Source: Metridium senile
Lineage: Eukaryota; Cnidaria; Anthozoa; Actiniaria; Metridiidae
Length of the DNA stretch: 64,000 bases
Reading direction: 5' to 3'
Assembly: GCA_949775045.1 (NCBI GenBank)
Contig: OX459104.1
Coordinates: forward strand, 15,302,476-15,366,475
Positions 23,671 through 63,938 of this stretch are shown here, one piece after another; the first letter of the stretch is position 1, and each line of letters begins with the position of its first letter. Below the pieces are notes generated by a model. The model saw only the letters and a program-made list of their open reading frames with translations, made no database searches and was not told where the DNA came from. Both the position numbers and the translations under genes were made by a program.

Positions 23671-24680
23671 TAGAATCAATTACAGATATATACACGATTG
23701 AGACTTTTGTGTTCATACTCCATGTAGTTATCAATTATATTTTGTAAGGAATACTATAATAGTGGGTTGCGCAATGTGTTTAAGTTAACTGTATAGAATG
23801 CAATGTGATTTGCTGCTTACCAAAAATTAATAAAAAAATAACAATTTACAAAAACTAGAATCAATTACAGATATATCTACGATTGGAACCTTTGTGTTCA
23901 TACCTCCTGCAGTTATCAATTATATTTTGTAAGGAATGCTAAAAGAGTGGGCTACGCAATGTGTTTAAACGATAGGTAATATAAGGGAATTTGTAACACC
24001 GTAAAAAATGTTGACTTAACTTTACTGACGTTTCGAGCTTTAGTCCTTCGTCGGAGTAAAAAATGTGTTTAAGTTAACTGCATAGAAGCAATGCGAATAT
24101 TTTCTGCTTACCAACAATTAATGAAAAAAAAAAACTAAAAAAAAAAACTAAAATGAATTAGAGATATGTCTACGATTTAAACCTTTGTGTTCATACCTCC
24201 TATAGTTATCAATTATATTTTGTAAGGAATACAAAAATAGTGGGTTGCGCAATGTGTTTAAGTTAACTGTATAGAATGCAACGTGATTTGCTGCTTACCA
24301 AATATTAATCAAAAAAAAAAAATTTACAAAACTAGATTGAATTGCAGATATATCTATACGAATGGAACCTTTGTGTTCATACCTCCTATAGTTATCAATT
24401 ATATTTTGTAAGGAATACTAAAATAGTGGGTTGCGCAATGTGTTTAAGTTAACTGTATAGAATGCAACGTGATTTGCTGTTTACCAAATATTAATCAAAA
24501 ATATTAATTTACAAAACTAGATTGAATTGCAGATATATCTATACGATTGGAACCTTTGTGTTCATACCTCCTATAGTTATCAATTATATTTTGTAAAGAA
24601 TACTAAAAGAGCGGGTTGCGCAATGTGTTTAAGTTAACTGCACAGAATGCAATGTGATTTGCTGCTTACCAAGAATTAAC
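23671..24680. repeat. Minisatellite, about 170-180-bp unit
   Basis: Five or so units share AACCTTTGTGTTCATACCTC, TAGTTATCAATTATATTTTG and GGTTGCGCAATGTGTTTAAG. The second unit is interrupted by a family PX copy. Non-coding. Confidence 0.85.
23967..24062 (+). mobile_element. Family PX insertion with target duplication (copy 4)
   Basis: About 95 bp from ACGATAGGTAATA to TTCGTCGGAGTAAA, inserted into a minisatellite unit. The flanking AATGTGTTTA occurs on both sides, as a target-site duplication would. This fixes the 3' end of the family at the GTCGGAGTAAA motif. Confidence 0.7.
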
Positions 24681-25033
24681 TTCAAGCTATAAAACATCTG
24701 CTCTATTAATACTGATTTTATTCATTTTACGAAATGATTAAAACCATCTTTTTCTAGAAGGATATTCAGAGCCTTGAAGAATTTTCGTTGAATGTGTCTT
24801 TATTTCTTCCAACGCGAAAGTTTCCAACAACCATTGTGTAAGTTTTAAGTGTCTTTGATGCTACAAACTATTCACTTATATATAGTTATATGCAATATGT
24901 AATGTGCACGACATAATCAGAAGGAGAAAAATCGTTAACTATTAATATTTTTTTTTGATTTGCTGAAATTCTCGAACTTTTATCTTATGAATGTTTTGTT
25001 TGATGTGTTTGTTGTTTGTTTTTGCAGAATGAC

Positions 25034-53455
<28,422 letters not shown>

Positions 53456-53795
53456 ATAAGTTAAACAATTAGTGAAGTTTTTTTGAGAACTGTGTAATTA
53501 AATTGCGACTACTGAAACCGGCGCCGCCAAAACAAATTTCAAAAACAAATAGTTTTTGAGATCAAACAAAAAAATTGTAGAGAGTTCTCATAGGCTAATT
53601 CAATCTTGATCTATTCCGTTCACATATTATGAAAATTACGAGCATTGCAAGCAAACAAAATCAAACATTTGTAGAAATTCTATTGTTCATATTCTCAATC
53701 GTGATTGGATAATTATGTTTTGGTGGCTCGGTTCAGTAGTTACACTGTAAAATGTTTCTAGACTTTTGGCTTTTGCATGGGGAGATGATAATACA
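53456..53795. other. 3' UTR and downstream of the LRR gene
   Basis: AT-rich, no open frame of note. Confidence 0.4.
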
Positions 53796-54070
53796 AGAAA
53801 TGTTTTACGGTTTTTATCGGCGAGTAAATGTTTTTTTTAACATAATGACGTTTCGACAGCATCTGTGTTTGGTACCTCATGTAATACCTCCAGGTAATGA
53901 CACTACTTATAAACAGTAGAGTAATTGAATCGGTTAATGGAGGTCTTACATGAATCAGTGCAATGTTCATCAGAATGAAGAGTTTAGAACTATGACGTAC
54001 GTAGATTAAACCAGTCGAAACGTCATATTAAAAAAAAAAACATTTAAGCGTGAATGCCGTAAAACATTCC
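53796..54070. repeat. Fold-back element, about 275 bp
   Basis: GAAATGTTTTACGG...ATAATGACGTTTCGAC pairs with GTCGAAACGTCATATT...CCGTAAAACATTCC. Confidence 0.75.
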
Positions 54071-55239
54071 TTGTTCAATTGCAAAATGTTCATTTGGTGA
54101 GTGAAGCCCGATTTTTTTATATCCAAACTGTTTATTTCTCATGGTGACATATTGAATAAAGTTTTAACTCTACCGAATGGAATGGATGGTGTATAGTTAA
54201 TGTACCGATTACGAACTGTTCACAAAGATTCATAATTAGCGAACCGTGGTCATGATATTCAAATTTCCAGCTCGGGAGAATCTATTGTTTAATTAGGGTC
54301 TTTTGTTTCAACCAATCAAGTTTTAATCACTTGTTACCATATATGGAGTTTCTTTTGTTCTCATAGTTGCTACCTCAAAGTTTTGTGCGACCACCATTAT
54401 TTGGTTCAAGTTAATTCTACTAAGGTGCGCAATATTTCTGTTGATAGTATAGAAAAAATTCTCCCCCATCTCCCTCTTTAAATTATCAATATTTAGTGAG
54501 AAGGTATTGTTACCAAATATGAAGTTTATTTCGTTCTCATAGTTCTACGTCAAAGTTTGATACGACCACCATTATTTTTTTCAAAATCCCCCACCATCTC
54601 CCTCTTTAAGCTACGGTCATACGAGCACCAAATTCTTCCAACTTGTCTCAAGTTGGAAAACAAGTTGGAAAGCGATGTTGCTTGTTTTACCACCTGCGTA
54701 CCAACTTGTCTCGCGTCAAAATGGATTGATGCAAGTTTAAAAAGTTTATTGCAGAAAGTAGAAGATCGTTATTTTACAAATAAAGATAGACAAAGTGTAT
54801 GTCATTTTAAAGCTTATATAACAAAAAATACGACTGTGTATACGTATGTTTTGTTATAAAAACAATTTTTATATTTAACTGAGAGCATGTGAAAGCACCC
54901 CGCGAACGTGGACCGTATCCCTAACCTGTTTCTTGAGCCGGTAAATCTTTAACATAATTCTAACATTAAAGAAATTAGCAAATTAGCACTTTCATGGTTT
55001 TTATGAGGATTTTGATTATACTGAAAACATGTTTTTTTCTGGCTTTATTAACCTTTTAGAAACAGGTCAAAGTCTATTCTATAAACATAACTATAACATG
55101 AAATTCACTTAGCGTTGACACGGACTTTATTGATAGTTAATACACATTTTTCTAGCTGGGTTCATGAACCTGTTTCTTTGTCAGAGCTGTATTTTAAACA
55201 TAACTTTTACATGAAATTCACTTAGCGCTTACAAGGGCT
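54071..55239. other. Intergenic region
   Basis: No supported gene. Two loosely similar tandem pieces (ATTACCATATATGGAGTT-like at 54337 and 54507) and CAAGTTGGA repeats at 54630-54715 are visible. The open frame at 54557-54859 crosses these repeats. Confidence 0.4.
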
Positions 55240-57453
55240 TTATTGGTACTTAATACATGTTTTTCTCGCTTCATTAACCTGCTCTTTGGTGAGAACCTGG
55301 TCGTATATTTGAACACATGCAATTTTGCCTGTATAGTATTTTCCTATGAAGAAAGGGAACTGAGTTGCTATAAAAGAACTTTTGGCAGAGATGGACGACT
55401 TTCCTTTGTTCCTTCTTCCGTCTTCCCAGAAACTGATAGTTCCTGAACACATGCTGTACATGAAGCCCAGAAATTTCCAGCCTGTCAACAGCCTCCGACC
55501 CTTTCCTCTTCTATTAGAAGTAGTAATAGAAGTCTTAGAAAGCTTATCAAATTTCATATTATAATCAAGTTCTTTTGGTTTTTTTTTTGTTTTTTTTTAA
55601 ATATACCATCTGCAAAAAATCACGTCTATATTTGTAAATTGTCCAATGGCTACCTGGCCCGTAGCTAATGATTTCGCCCTGGAACTGAAGAAACTTTTCG
55701 ATCTCGCTGTTAATAAATGCAAGTATAGTTATGGAGCGTTTGATGTCCAGTATACCATTTACTTGGTTGGGTATAGTAATGTTTGAGTCTTTATCCCTGC
55801 TGAATTCACATGCTCCCATTTTATCAAATGGCGCATTAATCCCGGCGCGGACGAATCGTACAGCATGAAGAGTTCCATTCGGGGCGTTACCAGTAGCATC
55901 TCGTCCTTGATATTTCTTATTGAGTGGATAAACTGCAACTGGTGCTGGCAAAGCTGGAGCTTTAATAAAAAAAATACAACATTAATATAAGGATAAGGTC
56001 CACGTTTGCGGGGTACTTTCACATGCTCTGACGCTCCGCGGCATTTTACAATAATAATAGACAAATTATATATCATGCATCTTAAAGCTTATATAACAGA
56101 GAATAAGACTGTGTATCTTTTAAATCTAAAACGCTTTTGTACGTGGGTGTGTTTGTCATTATAATAATGTATGTTTTGTTATAAAAAACAATTTTCTGTA
56201 ACCTAAGCACTACGATAAACCTCTAAATTATCCGCTTTCAATGAATGTTGTTTAAAAAAGTATAAGTCAAAAAGTCCATACTGCTTTGCAGTCATTTCTG
56301 CGTTGTCAATCAACGCATATAGGCTACAGTTAAAACCGTGTCCAGTTTTTTTTGGATAAAATATTTACTTTTAGAGTTAAGTCCCGTTGTGTCATTTAAC
56401 TTGAAGTTTTAACAATGAGTCGAATTTGAAACACATTTATTCAAGAACGAATAGAACATGTCCTTAAACCTGTTAGATTAGCTTTTTAGTTAAAATGCTC
56501 TGGTCTGACTTGTATAACCGTAGTATGTTATGTTCCACGATTATTGATCAGGCAGAATGGGTATAAGGTAAGTCTATATATCTGTAATTTTGAATTGTGT
56601 CAGCTTTTCCAATACGAATAGATACGTACACTCTACCTGAAATAACTTTCAGATAGACTAATAAATATTGAGGCATTGCGTGGTCAGTTGATAGGTATGG
56701 AAATTTCAAATAATTTAATTTAATCACTAACACAAAGACTATACAACACAAAATACTACACACATACCAGTTACGTTCGAATTCTTGCCCGGAATAGCAT
56801 TGGGACCTGGAAGAAGATCTAAATAGGTAATGTAACGATTACGATGAATTGAAATCAATAAGAATATCAGTTTCATTTGTACTAAGGGACGGACCATTAG
56901 AAAAAACCCGGAGAGGGGGGGGGGGGGGGGGCGAGGGGGGGCGAGGTGGGGGGAGGGCAGGAAAAAACATGTGCAGGATTTATTTTTGTTTTCGGAAAAA
57001 ATAACTGCAGGATTTTTTTTTTTCTTGGGTTCAAGCGTTTTTTTGGGTCTTGATTCCCTGCAGGATTTTTTTTTCCTTACAATATTCACCTGCAGGATTT
57101 TTTTTTGGTCACAATATTCCTCTGCAGGATTTTTTGGGGGGAGTTGTCACCCTCCTCCGGGTTTTTTAATGGTCCGTCCCTAAATTAAAACAGTTGGTCA
57201 ATGCTCTATAAATGCATGCCCAGAAGAAGACATACATACAAAGACGTCAATGATGTCGTCAATGGGAGCGTGGCTATCTATACAATTAACGAGCTATTTT
57301 TTAACAAAGTGTTCTTTTTTATCATACTTTTTGAACATCAATAAAATCCCTAGCCTACTACATGTACATACCGTTTTTGTTTGATGGACATGAATGTGCA
57401 ACGACAAGACAAGGTATACCAACGAAAAGTAAGAAGAAACCATTCATCGTCAT
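55240..57453 (-). CDS. Secreted LamG-like (concanavalin fold) protein, frame broken at a homopolymer
   Basis: Exon 1 (57372-57453) gives MTMNGFFLLFVGIPCLVVA, a signal peptide, then HSCPSNKNG. Exon 2 (56768-56818) adds a 17-residue linker. Exon 3 (55240-55959, acceptor ATTAAAG) encodes a laminin-G-like sandwich: YPLNKKYQGRDATGNA, ITIPNQVNGILDI, then WKFLGFMYS, FIGKYYTGKIACVQIYDQVL and a final EARKTC. Junctions are phase 1. The first and second halves of exon 3 are in different frames, which meet at A9-C-A10 (about 55579-55598). A one-base homopolymer error or a real frameshift would explain it; a tiny intron is less likely. Such proteins bind glycans or matrix outside the cell. Confidence 0.7.
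56883..57182. mobile_element. Fold-back with AGGGACGGACCATTA ends in intron 1 of the LamG gene
   Basis: The inverted ends read AGGGACGGACCATTAGAAAA and TTTTAATGGTCCGTCCCT. The interior has a G-rich run (56916-56962) and about four repeats of TGCAGGATTTTTTT. Confidence 0.8.
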
Positions 57454-57984
57454 TTTTTTCTAAATAGCAAATAAAACGTGATACACTTTAAGATTTATTT
57501 TACATGTAACACCAATAACACCAGTAGCATAAACTTGTCGTTATAATCTTTTTATTGAAAAGGGAAAAAACCTGAAATAAACAAAAAAAGAGCACTTTTT
57601 AACTTCAATGACACCAATCTGCCTGAAGGTACGGCGATGCCAATAAAAGAAACAAAAAAAATATTGTTGTTATAAAATTACCCTTGAAAGATGAAAAAAA
57701 AACCCTAAATAAAAGGAAACACAAAAAGTGCATTGCCCTCGAGTGAAGTTTTTAGATAACCTCAATAAGATCAGAAAAAGGTCAACGTTTTGCAAAGAGA
57801 CAGTGAGAGAACAATACTTGGACATTATTTAGAGCAGATAAAAGATAAGCAGGAGAATGATCGAACAAGAGCGAGAAGGTCAACGGCAACTACAACGAAA
57901 ACGAAAACGAGCTAGTAGGAGAACGACAACAAGAACGAGCAGGAATTCAGAATTTGGAAATAAAGATCAAAACATTTTTTTTTA

Positions 57985-59560
57985 AAGGGAGAAAAAGCAG
58001 ATAACCCAGAGAAAAAAACTCTTGTAGCATGGGAGGAGGTAGAAATTCAAACGAAACTTTGTTCAATTGTCGTCTGAGGAATGAATCGTTAGGTCACGGT
58101 GGTGAGAGAAAGACCTGCGACCTCACCGGTGGGCCGCCCATGCCACCCGCTTACACGTCAACTCGGCCGGTTCAGGCTTTACTTTTAGTTTTTATATTTT
58201 GCGTTAATCGTTAACGATGTTCGATGTTAATATATAAATATAGCGGAGTTCCCAATACTTTGTTTGTTTTAGAATAACTTTGTGTGTATATAATTGTTTA
58301 TGTTGTATCGTTCCTTGCATATCGTAATCTGATTCTATTACGCGATCCTCATACTATTGCTATTGTTATGTCAAGGTGTGATATGTCATCGACCGGCCTA
58401 AAGTGTTAGGTACTAGCTAGTATATTCCATTGATGGGACTCATTTCATATAGTATCGGATTTTATTTCATGTCATTAGCTTGGAAGTAAACATGGACTAT
58501 TTAGACACTAGTTTTAATCTCTGAAAACTGATTAGATACTATATGCGAAAATTAACCATTAATTAAGCCCATTTACCAAATTAAGCACTAATAATAATAA
58601 CTATAATCTCTTTCCATGAGTTATGGGTAGTGATTCGCTGGCATATAAGACAATCATGTCTTTTTCTTCAAACTTTGAATGGTGAAGAACGGTCATCATA
58701 CTGGTTTGAAACGGAATTTTAAAATGAGATAAGGAAAACTACAACAACTATAGCGACTGCGAGTTAGAAATTGAACAAGTGAAGAACATGGACAAGAATT
58801 AAGGCAGACGAGAAAAGAAGGAGTACTATGAATAGACACAACAGCAGTATGAATATATATTCAGCATCCTACCTTAATACGAAGACAGCAAAATTTGATA
58901 CTTTACAGCTATGCTGAACTATACAATAAGCAAGTGTGATGATTTTATGAAAAGCTAATTGAGTTATATAGTAATTTGTCGTCATAGCATTCTTGAAGGC
59001 TCATTCATCCTGATAATTGTAAAATGGGATCTTAAGTAATTTTGTGTAAGTGCACCAGTGCATGTGGCAGGTTCTTTGTTAACAGATAATTGTTTGCCTT
59101 TTTGAATGATTTGGTGGTGGTGTTTTTTAGTTTGTAGCAATATGTCCTTGCTTAAATATTAATTTGGGTCATTTTGATAATTAAAGTGCACTCTGAAGAT
59201 GACTTCCTCTCTGGTTTTGGAAACTGAGTAAAAAAACAACTTTATATACAGTAATATGTTTTGGTTTCACTTGTAAGAAGTTGTCTTCCTTTCACACCAG
59301 TTTATGTGAATTTCTGAAAAGTGTTTTTGTAATTAAACAACATCACATTCTTACAGGTTGTCCAGTGATGCATATTATCGGTGCTAATTAAAGATGGCAG
59401 CCGTCTGAAAAATTGCAGGTTACATAATTATGTGGTCATTTAAGATATTTTGTAATCTACCACGCTTCCTTTTTTTTTTTGCAAATATCCAATTTGAAAT
59501 TATGAAATTTTTAATATTATTTTTTTTATTAAATATTTTTTATGCATTTTTGTAATATAT
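57985..59560. repeat. Large duplication, copy A
   Basis: It matches 60600-61560 through blocks ATAACCCAGAGAAAA, ATTCTATTACGCGAT, GATGGGACTC and ATCACATTCTTACAGGTTGT. Differences are numerous but order is kept. No recognisable coding sequence; the frame at 58029-58214 is not conserved in copy B. Confidence 0.7.
59037..59230 (+). repeat. Repeat ending in a Penelope-type 3' motif (copy 1)
   Basis: GTAAGTGCACCAGTGCATGT to CTCTGAAGATGACTTCCTC. Closely matches 60246-60430. The final motif matches the tail of the Penelope-like element at 52814-52835. Confidence 0.75.
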
Positions 59561-59616
59561 GTTGGTGTTTTTTATAAGTAATAGACTAAAAACAAAATTG
59601 AAATTGATGTGATATC

Positions 59617-59850
59617 TACACCAACTTGCAGTAAGGTTGTCATACAAAAATAGAACATTTGTCACAAAGAAAATTGAACATTTGTGATTTAGTGCGAAAG
59701 GAATTCATTAAAAGACAAAAGAGAGAGTTCAGCTTGAGTGATCTTCTTTTGTCTTTTAATCAATTCCTATCGTACTAAATCACAAAAGTTCTATTTTCTT
59801 TGTGACAAATTTTCTATTTCTATATGACAACCTTACTGTAAGTAGGTGTA
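59617..59850. mobile_element. Fold-back with TACACCTA ends (copy 3)
   Basis: Same family as 26215-26561 without the nested hairpin; it preserves the pre-insertion sequence CTTGCAGTAAGG once at its left end. Confidence 0.85.
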
Positions 59851-60245
59851 TATCTATAAAAGAACGTTAGAGGAAAAATCAGAAAAAAGTAGAATTCCAT
59901 TATTTGCTAAAAAAAAAGTTCCATTTATAAAATCATCTTTGTTTTCAGACAAGGATAAACCACGGTCATATCTTTTTTGTTTGCAGTTTTTTCAACTGAC
60001 CTAAAAACATAAATCTTCCTTTTTATTTTTCGAAGAAGAATATTTATGATTTTCCATTGTATTTGAGACCTGACCTGACTATATATATAAAAGTTAATCA
60101 TTTACTTCTAGTCAGTAATCGTAGTTTTAAAGGAGTCAGTTCTGTTATACCAAACCGGGATAAAGTCATCCACTGGATAAGCGAGATATCCAATTTGATC
60201 AGTTGGGTTTTACACATCTGTAAATCAATAGTAAAAAAGTAAAAA

Positions 60246-60430
60246 TTATGTAAGTGCACCAGTGCATGTGGCAGGTTCTTTGTTAACCGATAATTGTTTG
60301 CCTTTTTGAATGATTTGGTGGTGGTGTTTTTTAGTTTTTAGCAATATGTCCTTGCTTAAATATTAATTTGGGTCATTTTTTTAATTAAAGTGCACTCTGA
60401 AGATGACTTCCTCACTCAGGTTTTGGAAAG
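60246..60430 (+). repeat. Repeat ending in a Penelope-type 3' motif (copy 2)
   Basis: As at 59037-59230, with the tail continuing to AGTCTTTCTCAAGACA, again matching the Penelope-like tail. Confidence 0.75.
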
Positions 60431-60599
60431 GTAAGACACGAACAGTCTTTCTCAAGACATTAAACCAATCTGGACAATCATTACACATAAACATGGCTTT
60501 TTCGTATATATTTTATAGGTAATCATCACTCCACCTTCGGGCTCTTCGATGAGGTACGCTCACACTTACTACCTCTCTATTCAATTTTTACAACACACA

Positions 60600-61560
60600 A
60601 CATTTTCGTGGTGAGAGAACAACCGGATAACCCAGAGAAAACTCATCGTGGCATGGGAGAGAGAAACAAATCAAACAAACTATGTTAACCTGTCGCTCTC
60701 ATTTATCATGCCAACCTCCTACACGCCACCTCGGTTCAGGCCTAACGATTAGTTTTATCTTTTGCGTAGTTGAAGATCATTTTAATTAAATATAGCGGAT
60801 ATCCCAATTGTTCATTTGTTTTAAAATAACTTTGTCTGCATATAATTGTTTTTTGTCTTACCTAATTGCATCGAGTTGTAAACTGATTCTATTACGCGAT
60901 CATCATACTATTGCTATTGTTCTGTCAAGGTGTGATATGTTACGTTTAGTGTCCGGTCTATAGTGGTGATAAGTTACTAGTATATTCCACTGATGGGACT
61001 CCTTTTATATAGGATGATTTTGTTTCATGTCACTAGAATATTTAGTCACTAGTTTTAATCACTGAAAACTGATAAGATACTTATAAATGCGCAAATGAAC
61101 CATTGTTTCATATAAAGCAATGATAATAATAACTATAATCACTTTCCATAAGTTATTGAAGTTTCATATTTGGTGTATACTTGGAAAGGTAGGATGCTGG
61201 ATGCATATACAGTAGTCTGTTTTAGGTTCACTTGTAGGAAAGTATCTGCCTTTCACACAAGTTTATGTGAATATCTGAAACGTTATTTTGTAGTTTTTCA
61301 ACATCACATTCTTACAGGTTGTCCACTCATGCATATTGTCGGTGCTAATTGAAGATGGCGGCCGTCTGAAAAATTGCAGGTTACATAATTACGTGCAGTG
61401 GACATTTAAGATATTTTGTAATCTACCACGCTTCATTGGATTCTAGCAATTATCCAAATTGAAATTGTGAGCTTTTTAATATTATCTTTTTTATTAAACA
61501 AAAAAAAAACGATCTTCATACATTTTTATAATCCATTTATTCAAATATGTTGGTGTATTT
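60600..61560. repeat. Large duplication, copy B
   Basis: Counterpart of 57985-59560. It lacks the internal repeat at 59037-59230 in the same place; that unit lies just upstream (60246-60430) instead. Confidence 0.7.
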
Positions 61561-61620
61561 TATAGGTAAATTCATTTACCGACGAGTGGAGTTCCACATT
61601 GAATTCACGAGTAAAGACCA

Positions 61621-61735
61621 TATCCCTTCCTTCCTTCCTTCCTTCCTTCCTTCCTTCCTTCCTTCCTTCCTTCTTTCCTTTCTCCCTTTCTTCCTTCCTT
61701 CTTCCCTTTCTTCCTTCCCGTCTTTCCTTCCTTCC
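61621..61735. repeat. (CTTC)n microsatellite before the pseudo-exon
   Basis: Pyrimidine array in the same relative place as the array before exon 22 of the LRR gene, so probably part of the same duplicated segment. Confidence 0.85.
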
Positions 61736-61839
61736 TTGTTCCATGTTGCATTTTCGATCTTCCCTTACATCTTCCCTTACATCTTCCCTTACATCCTCCC
61801 TTCTGTACTTCCTTTCTACTCTATTTTTTTGTATTCCTG

Positions 61840-62138
61840 CAAAGACTGTTGGTACTGGGAAATAGTCGAAATGGTTCGAAAGCTCACCCTCACGTCTGGC
61901 CTGAAACTCATCGGCTCTGAATGGCCGCAATGGGGTCTGGGTTCTATGCCGTTGTCTTTGCACATGCTCGCCCGTCTCAAGACTCCTTTGTTGGTCTCCA
62001 CGTTCTTTAACCTGAGCGTTGGGGTCTTGTTGCGTATTCCCCGCATCACTATTCAGGAAGACAAGAACGACTCTGTTGGTGTGACATTAATTTTGATTGT
62101 TGCAAACGTGTAGGTCACTGCTTTACTTGTCGGTGAGG
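61840..62138 (+). pseudogene. Dead copy of exon 22 of the LRR multi-pass gene
   Basis: It matches 48612-48962 at nearly every codon it keeps (CWYWEIVEMVRKLTLTSGLK, then VSTFFNLSVGVLLRIPRI). The acceptor is lost (TATTCCAG became TATTCCTG). A 19-bp and then a 23-bp deletion shift and restore the frame, 12 bp are deleted in frame, and a TCG codon became TAG near the 3' end. The donor-like GTGAGG remains. No other exons of the gene are found around it. It is a fragment of a duplication, not a functional exon. Confidence 0.88.
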
Positions 62139-63454
62139 GCCCGGGCAAACGATTACAACATTTGCTTCGAACATCCGTTCGATTTTGTTGAGTAGCAATG
62201 TTAAATAAAATAATAATAAATTTTTAGCATGCGCTATAGAATATGCTGAAATAGATATGGCGAGTACATGAATAAATGAGTGTGTGCCTTTACGTTCTGC
62301 GCAAAGAAGTAAACTGTTGTATAGAGCATGGAGATTTCGAGCGTACGCGTCGAGATATCGACAGCTACTTCTTTCTACTTCTTCAATTTTAATGCAGAGG
62401 ATTTGTGTCATTCAAACCAATCGCCAGCTTAAATCTAATAGAAGCAAGGCACTGAGAGCTCAAGATATTGAAAATATATGCAGCTCCCTGCTTCTGTGAT
62501 TTCTACCCATACTCCTTTTCAATGTCGTTCCCGGGGCCGTCTTCCTTCGCTTTCGGGTGGGGCAAAAGCGAAGGGAGAGGGCCCTGAGATCGAGGTGTGA
62601 ATTTTCAATTTTCTTATATACGAGAAAGAATGCAACCCTGACAATTTCTGAAATCAGCTGTAACTCGGAAGAGGGATTGAAAAAAATACCACCAATACAC
62701 ACTGTAAGTTTTAATTGATTTTATTAAAGTTTAGTCATTTTATTCAATATTTCGTTTTTTGATTGAATCGTCCAAAGGTAGCTTCTCACTGTAAGCTTGG
62801 GCTACCTGTGACTGAATCAAGTAGAAAACTTCGCAAAACGGCCATCACAAATTCACTGTTTAGTTCGGGTTTTAGTTGGTTTGAACAAGATAATATTATT
62901 CGTTTTGACATACAAACTTCAACTCCAATAATTACCTGTACACAGCAGGCTACTAGAAAAGCTTTCCCTCATTTTTTTTGTTATAGTGAAGAGCATCGTT
63001 GACTTCAAAAGCAGGTGCTCACTTGAATCAGGTGTTTTAATTTGAATGAAAACTAAACTCACTGTAGCAGCCACGGCAGTGCAAATCACGATCTTTTGAC
63101 TCTCGATTCACCATCGCATGATTTTCACAATAAAATGCATTCTCTTGTTTTCTTTCTTTGAGTTTTTAAGTCATTTTAACAATCCAAAAGTTAAATGCAA
63201 GACAGTAATCAACACCTTTTTCGGCTGTATCGGTGAATGAGCGTGAAAAATACCTCCCTCTTCAACACCGCGCAACTTTGACTGAAAAATTGCTTGCAAA
63301 AATCAGAGTGGCTCTCAGCTGATCAGAAATTAAACACATTTTATGTGCATAACAACCGTCTGAGCGGTAAGATATAGCTTGAAAGTCAGATTTTTCCAGC
63401 TTTTGTACATTCGATAAAAATATATAACTATCCACATGTACAGAACAAAAAGGG
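62139..63454. other. Unannotated right end
   Basis: A half copy of the TTCAACATT fold-back (62139-62210) is followed by sequence with no recognised gene. Open frames at 62284-62499 (+) and 62763-63002 (+) encode no known domain. A GC-rich hairpin-like segment (CTTCGCTTTCGGGTGGGGCA, AAAGCGAAGG) is at 62545-62580. Confidence 0.4.
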
Positions 63455-63560
63455 CCCTTCACAGTTCCCTGAGCCATCTTGAAAGGTAGTCGGCCTTTGA
63501 ATCGAAGCGAGATGAAAGTTGAGCTTGCAGTGATATAGAGACACGTGAATAATTGTCCTT
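63455..63560. repeat. Half copy of the CATCTTGAAAGG fold-back
   Basis: CACAGTTCCCTGAGCCATCT to GTTGAGCTTGCAGTGATA; the second arm is absent. Confidence 0.65.
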
Positions 63561-63918
63561 CGAGGTGTTAAAAGTTCTATATAAAATTTAAATATAAATT
63601 TTGAATCGGATAATGCAAACGAAATGATCCATATCGTGTCAGCGCAAGTTCCTTTTATTCTATATGGAAAAATATGCAACTGATTAAAAAACATACACAT
63701 ATACACGCACGCGTGCACTGAGTAAGTAATAAGAACAAATTCCTTTCATTCGACATCCCGGTCGGGATACAGTTAGATTTAACTAGTATCACGTGAGCAT
63801 CTATCAACCAATGAGAATGCTCGTTATATAGTCAAAATGATTAGCTATATAACAAATACTTTTAAATACATTATTAGCTTGTGTAGCAATTTTTTTTTGA
63901 GTGGTGAAGTGGAAAATG

Positions 63919-63938
63919 CCGGGGGGGGGGGGGGGGGG
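63919..63938. repeat. Poly(G) tract
   Basis: Run of about 20 G near the window end. Length uncertain in sequencing. Confidence 0.9.

Larger units (their letters stand above)
23073..25033. promoter_or_regulatory. Divergent intergenic region, kinase (-) and LRR receptor (+)
   Basis: Both flanking genes have an acceptor just before the ATG (kinase TTAACAG; receptor TTTTGCAG ending at 25027), so their non-coding first exons and promoters should lie in or beyond this 2-kb region. It holds a (CGTT)n array, a minisatellite and one PX insertion. No TATA box can be assigned with confidence. Confidence 0.4.
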
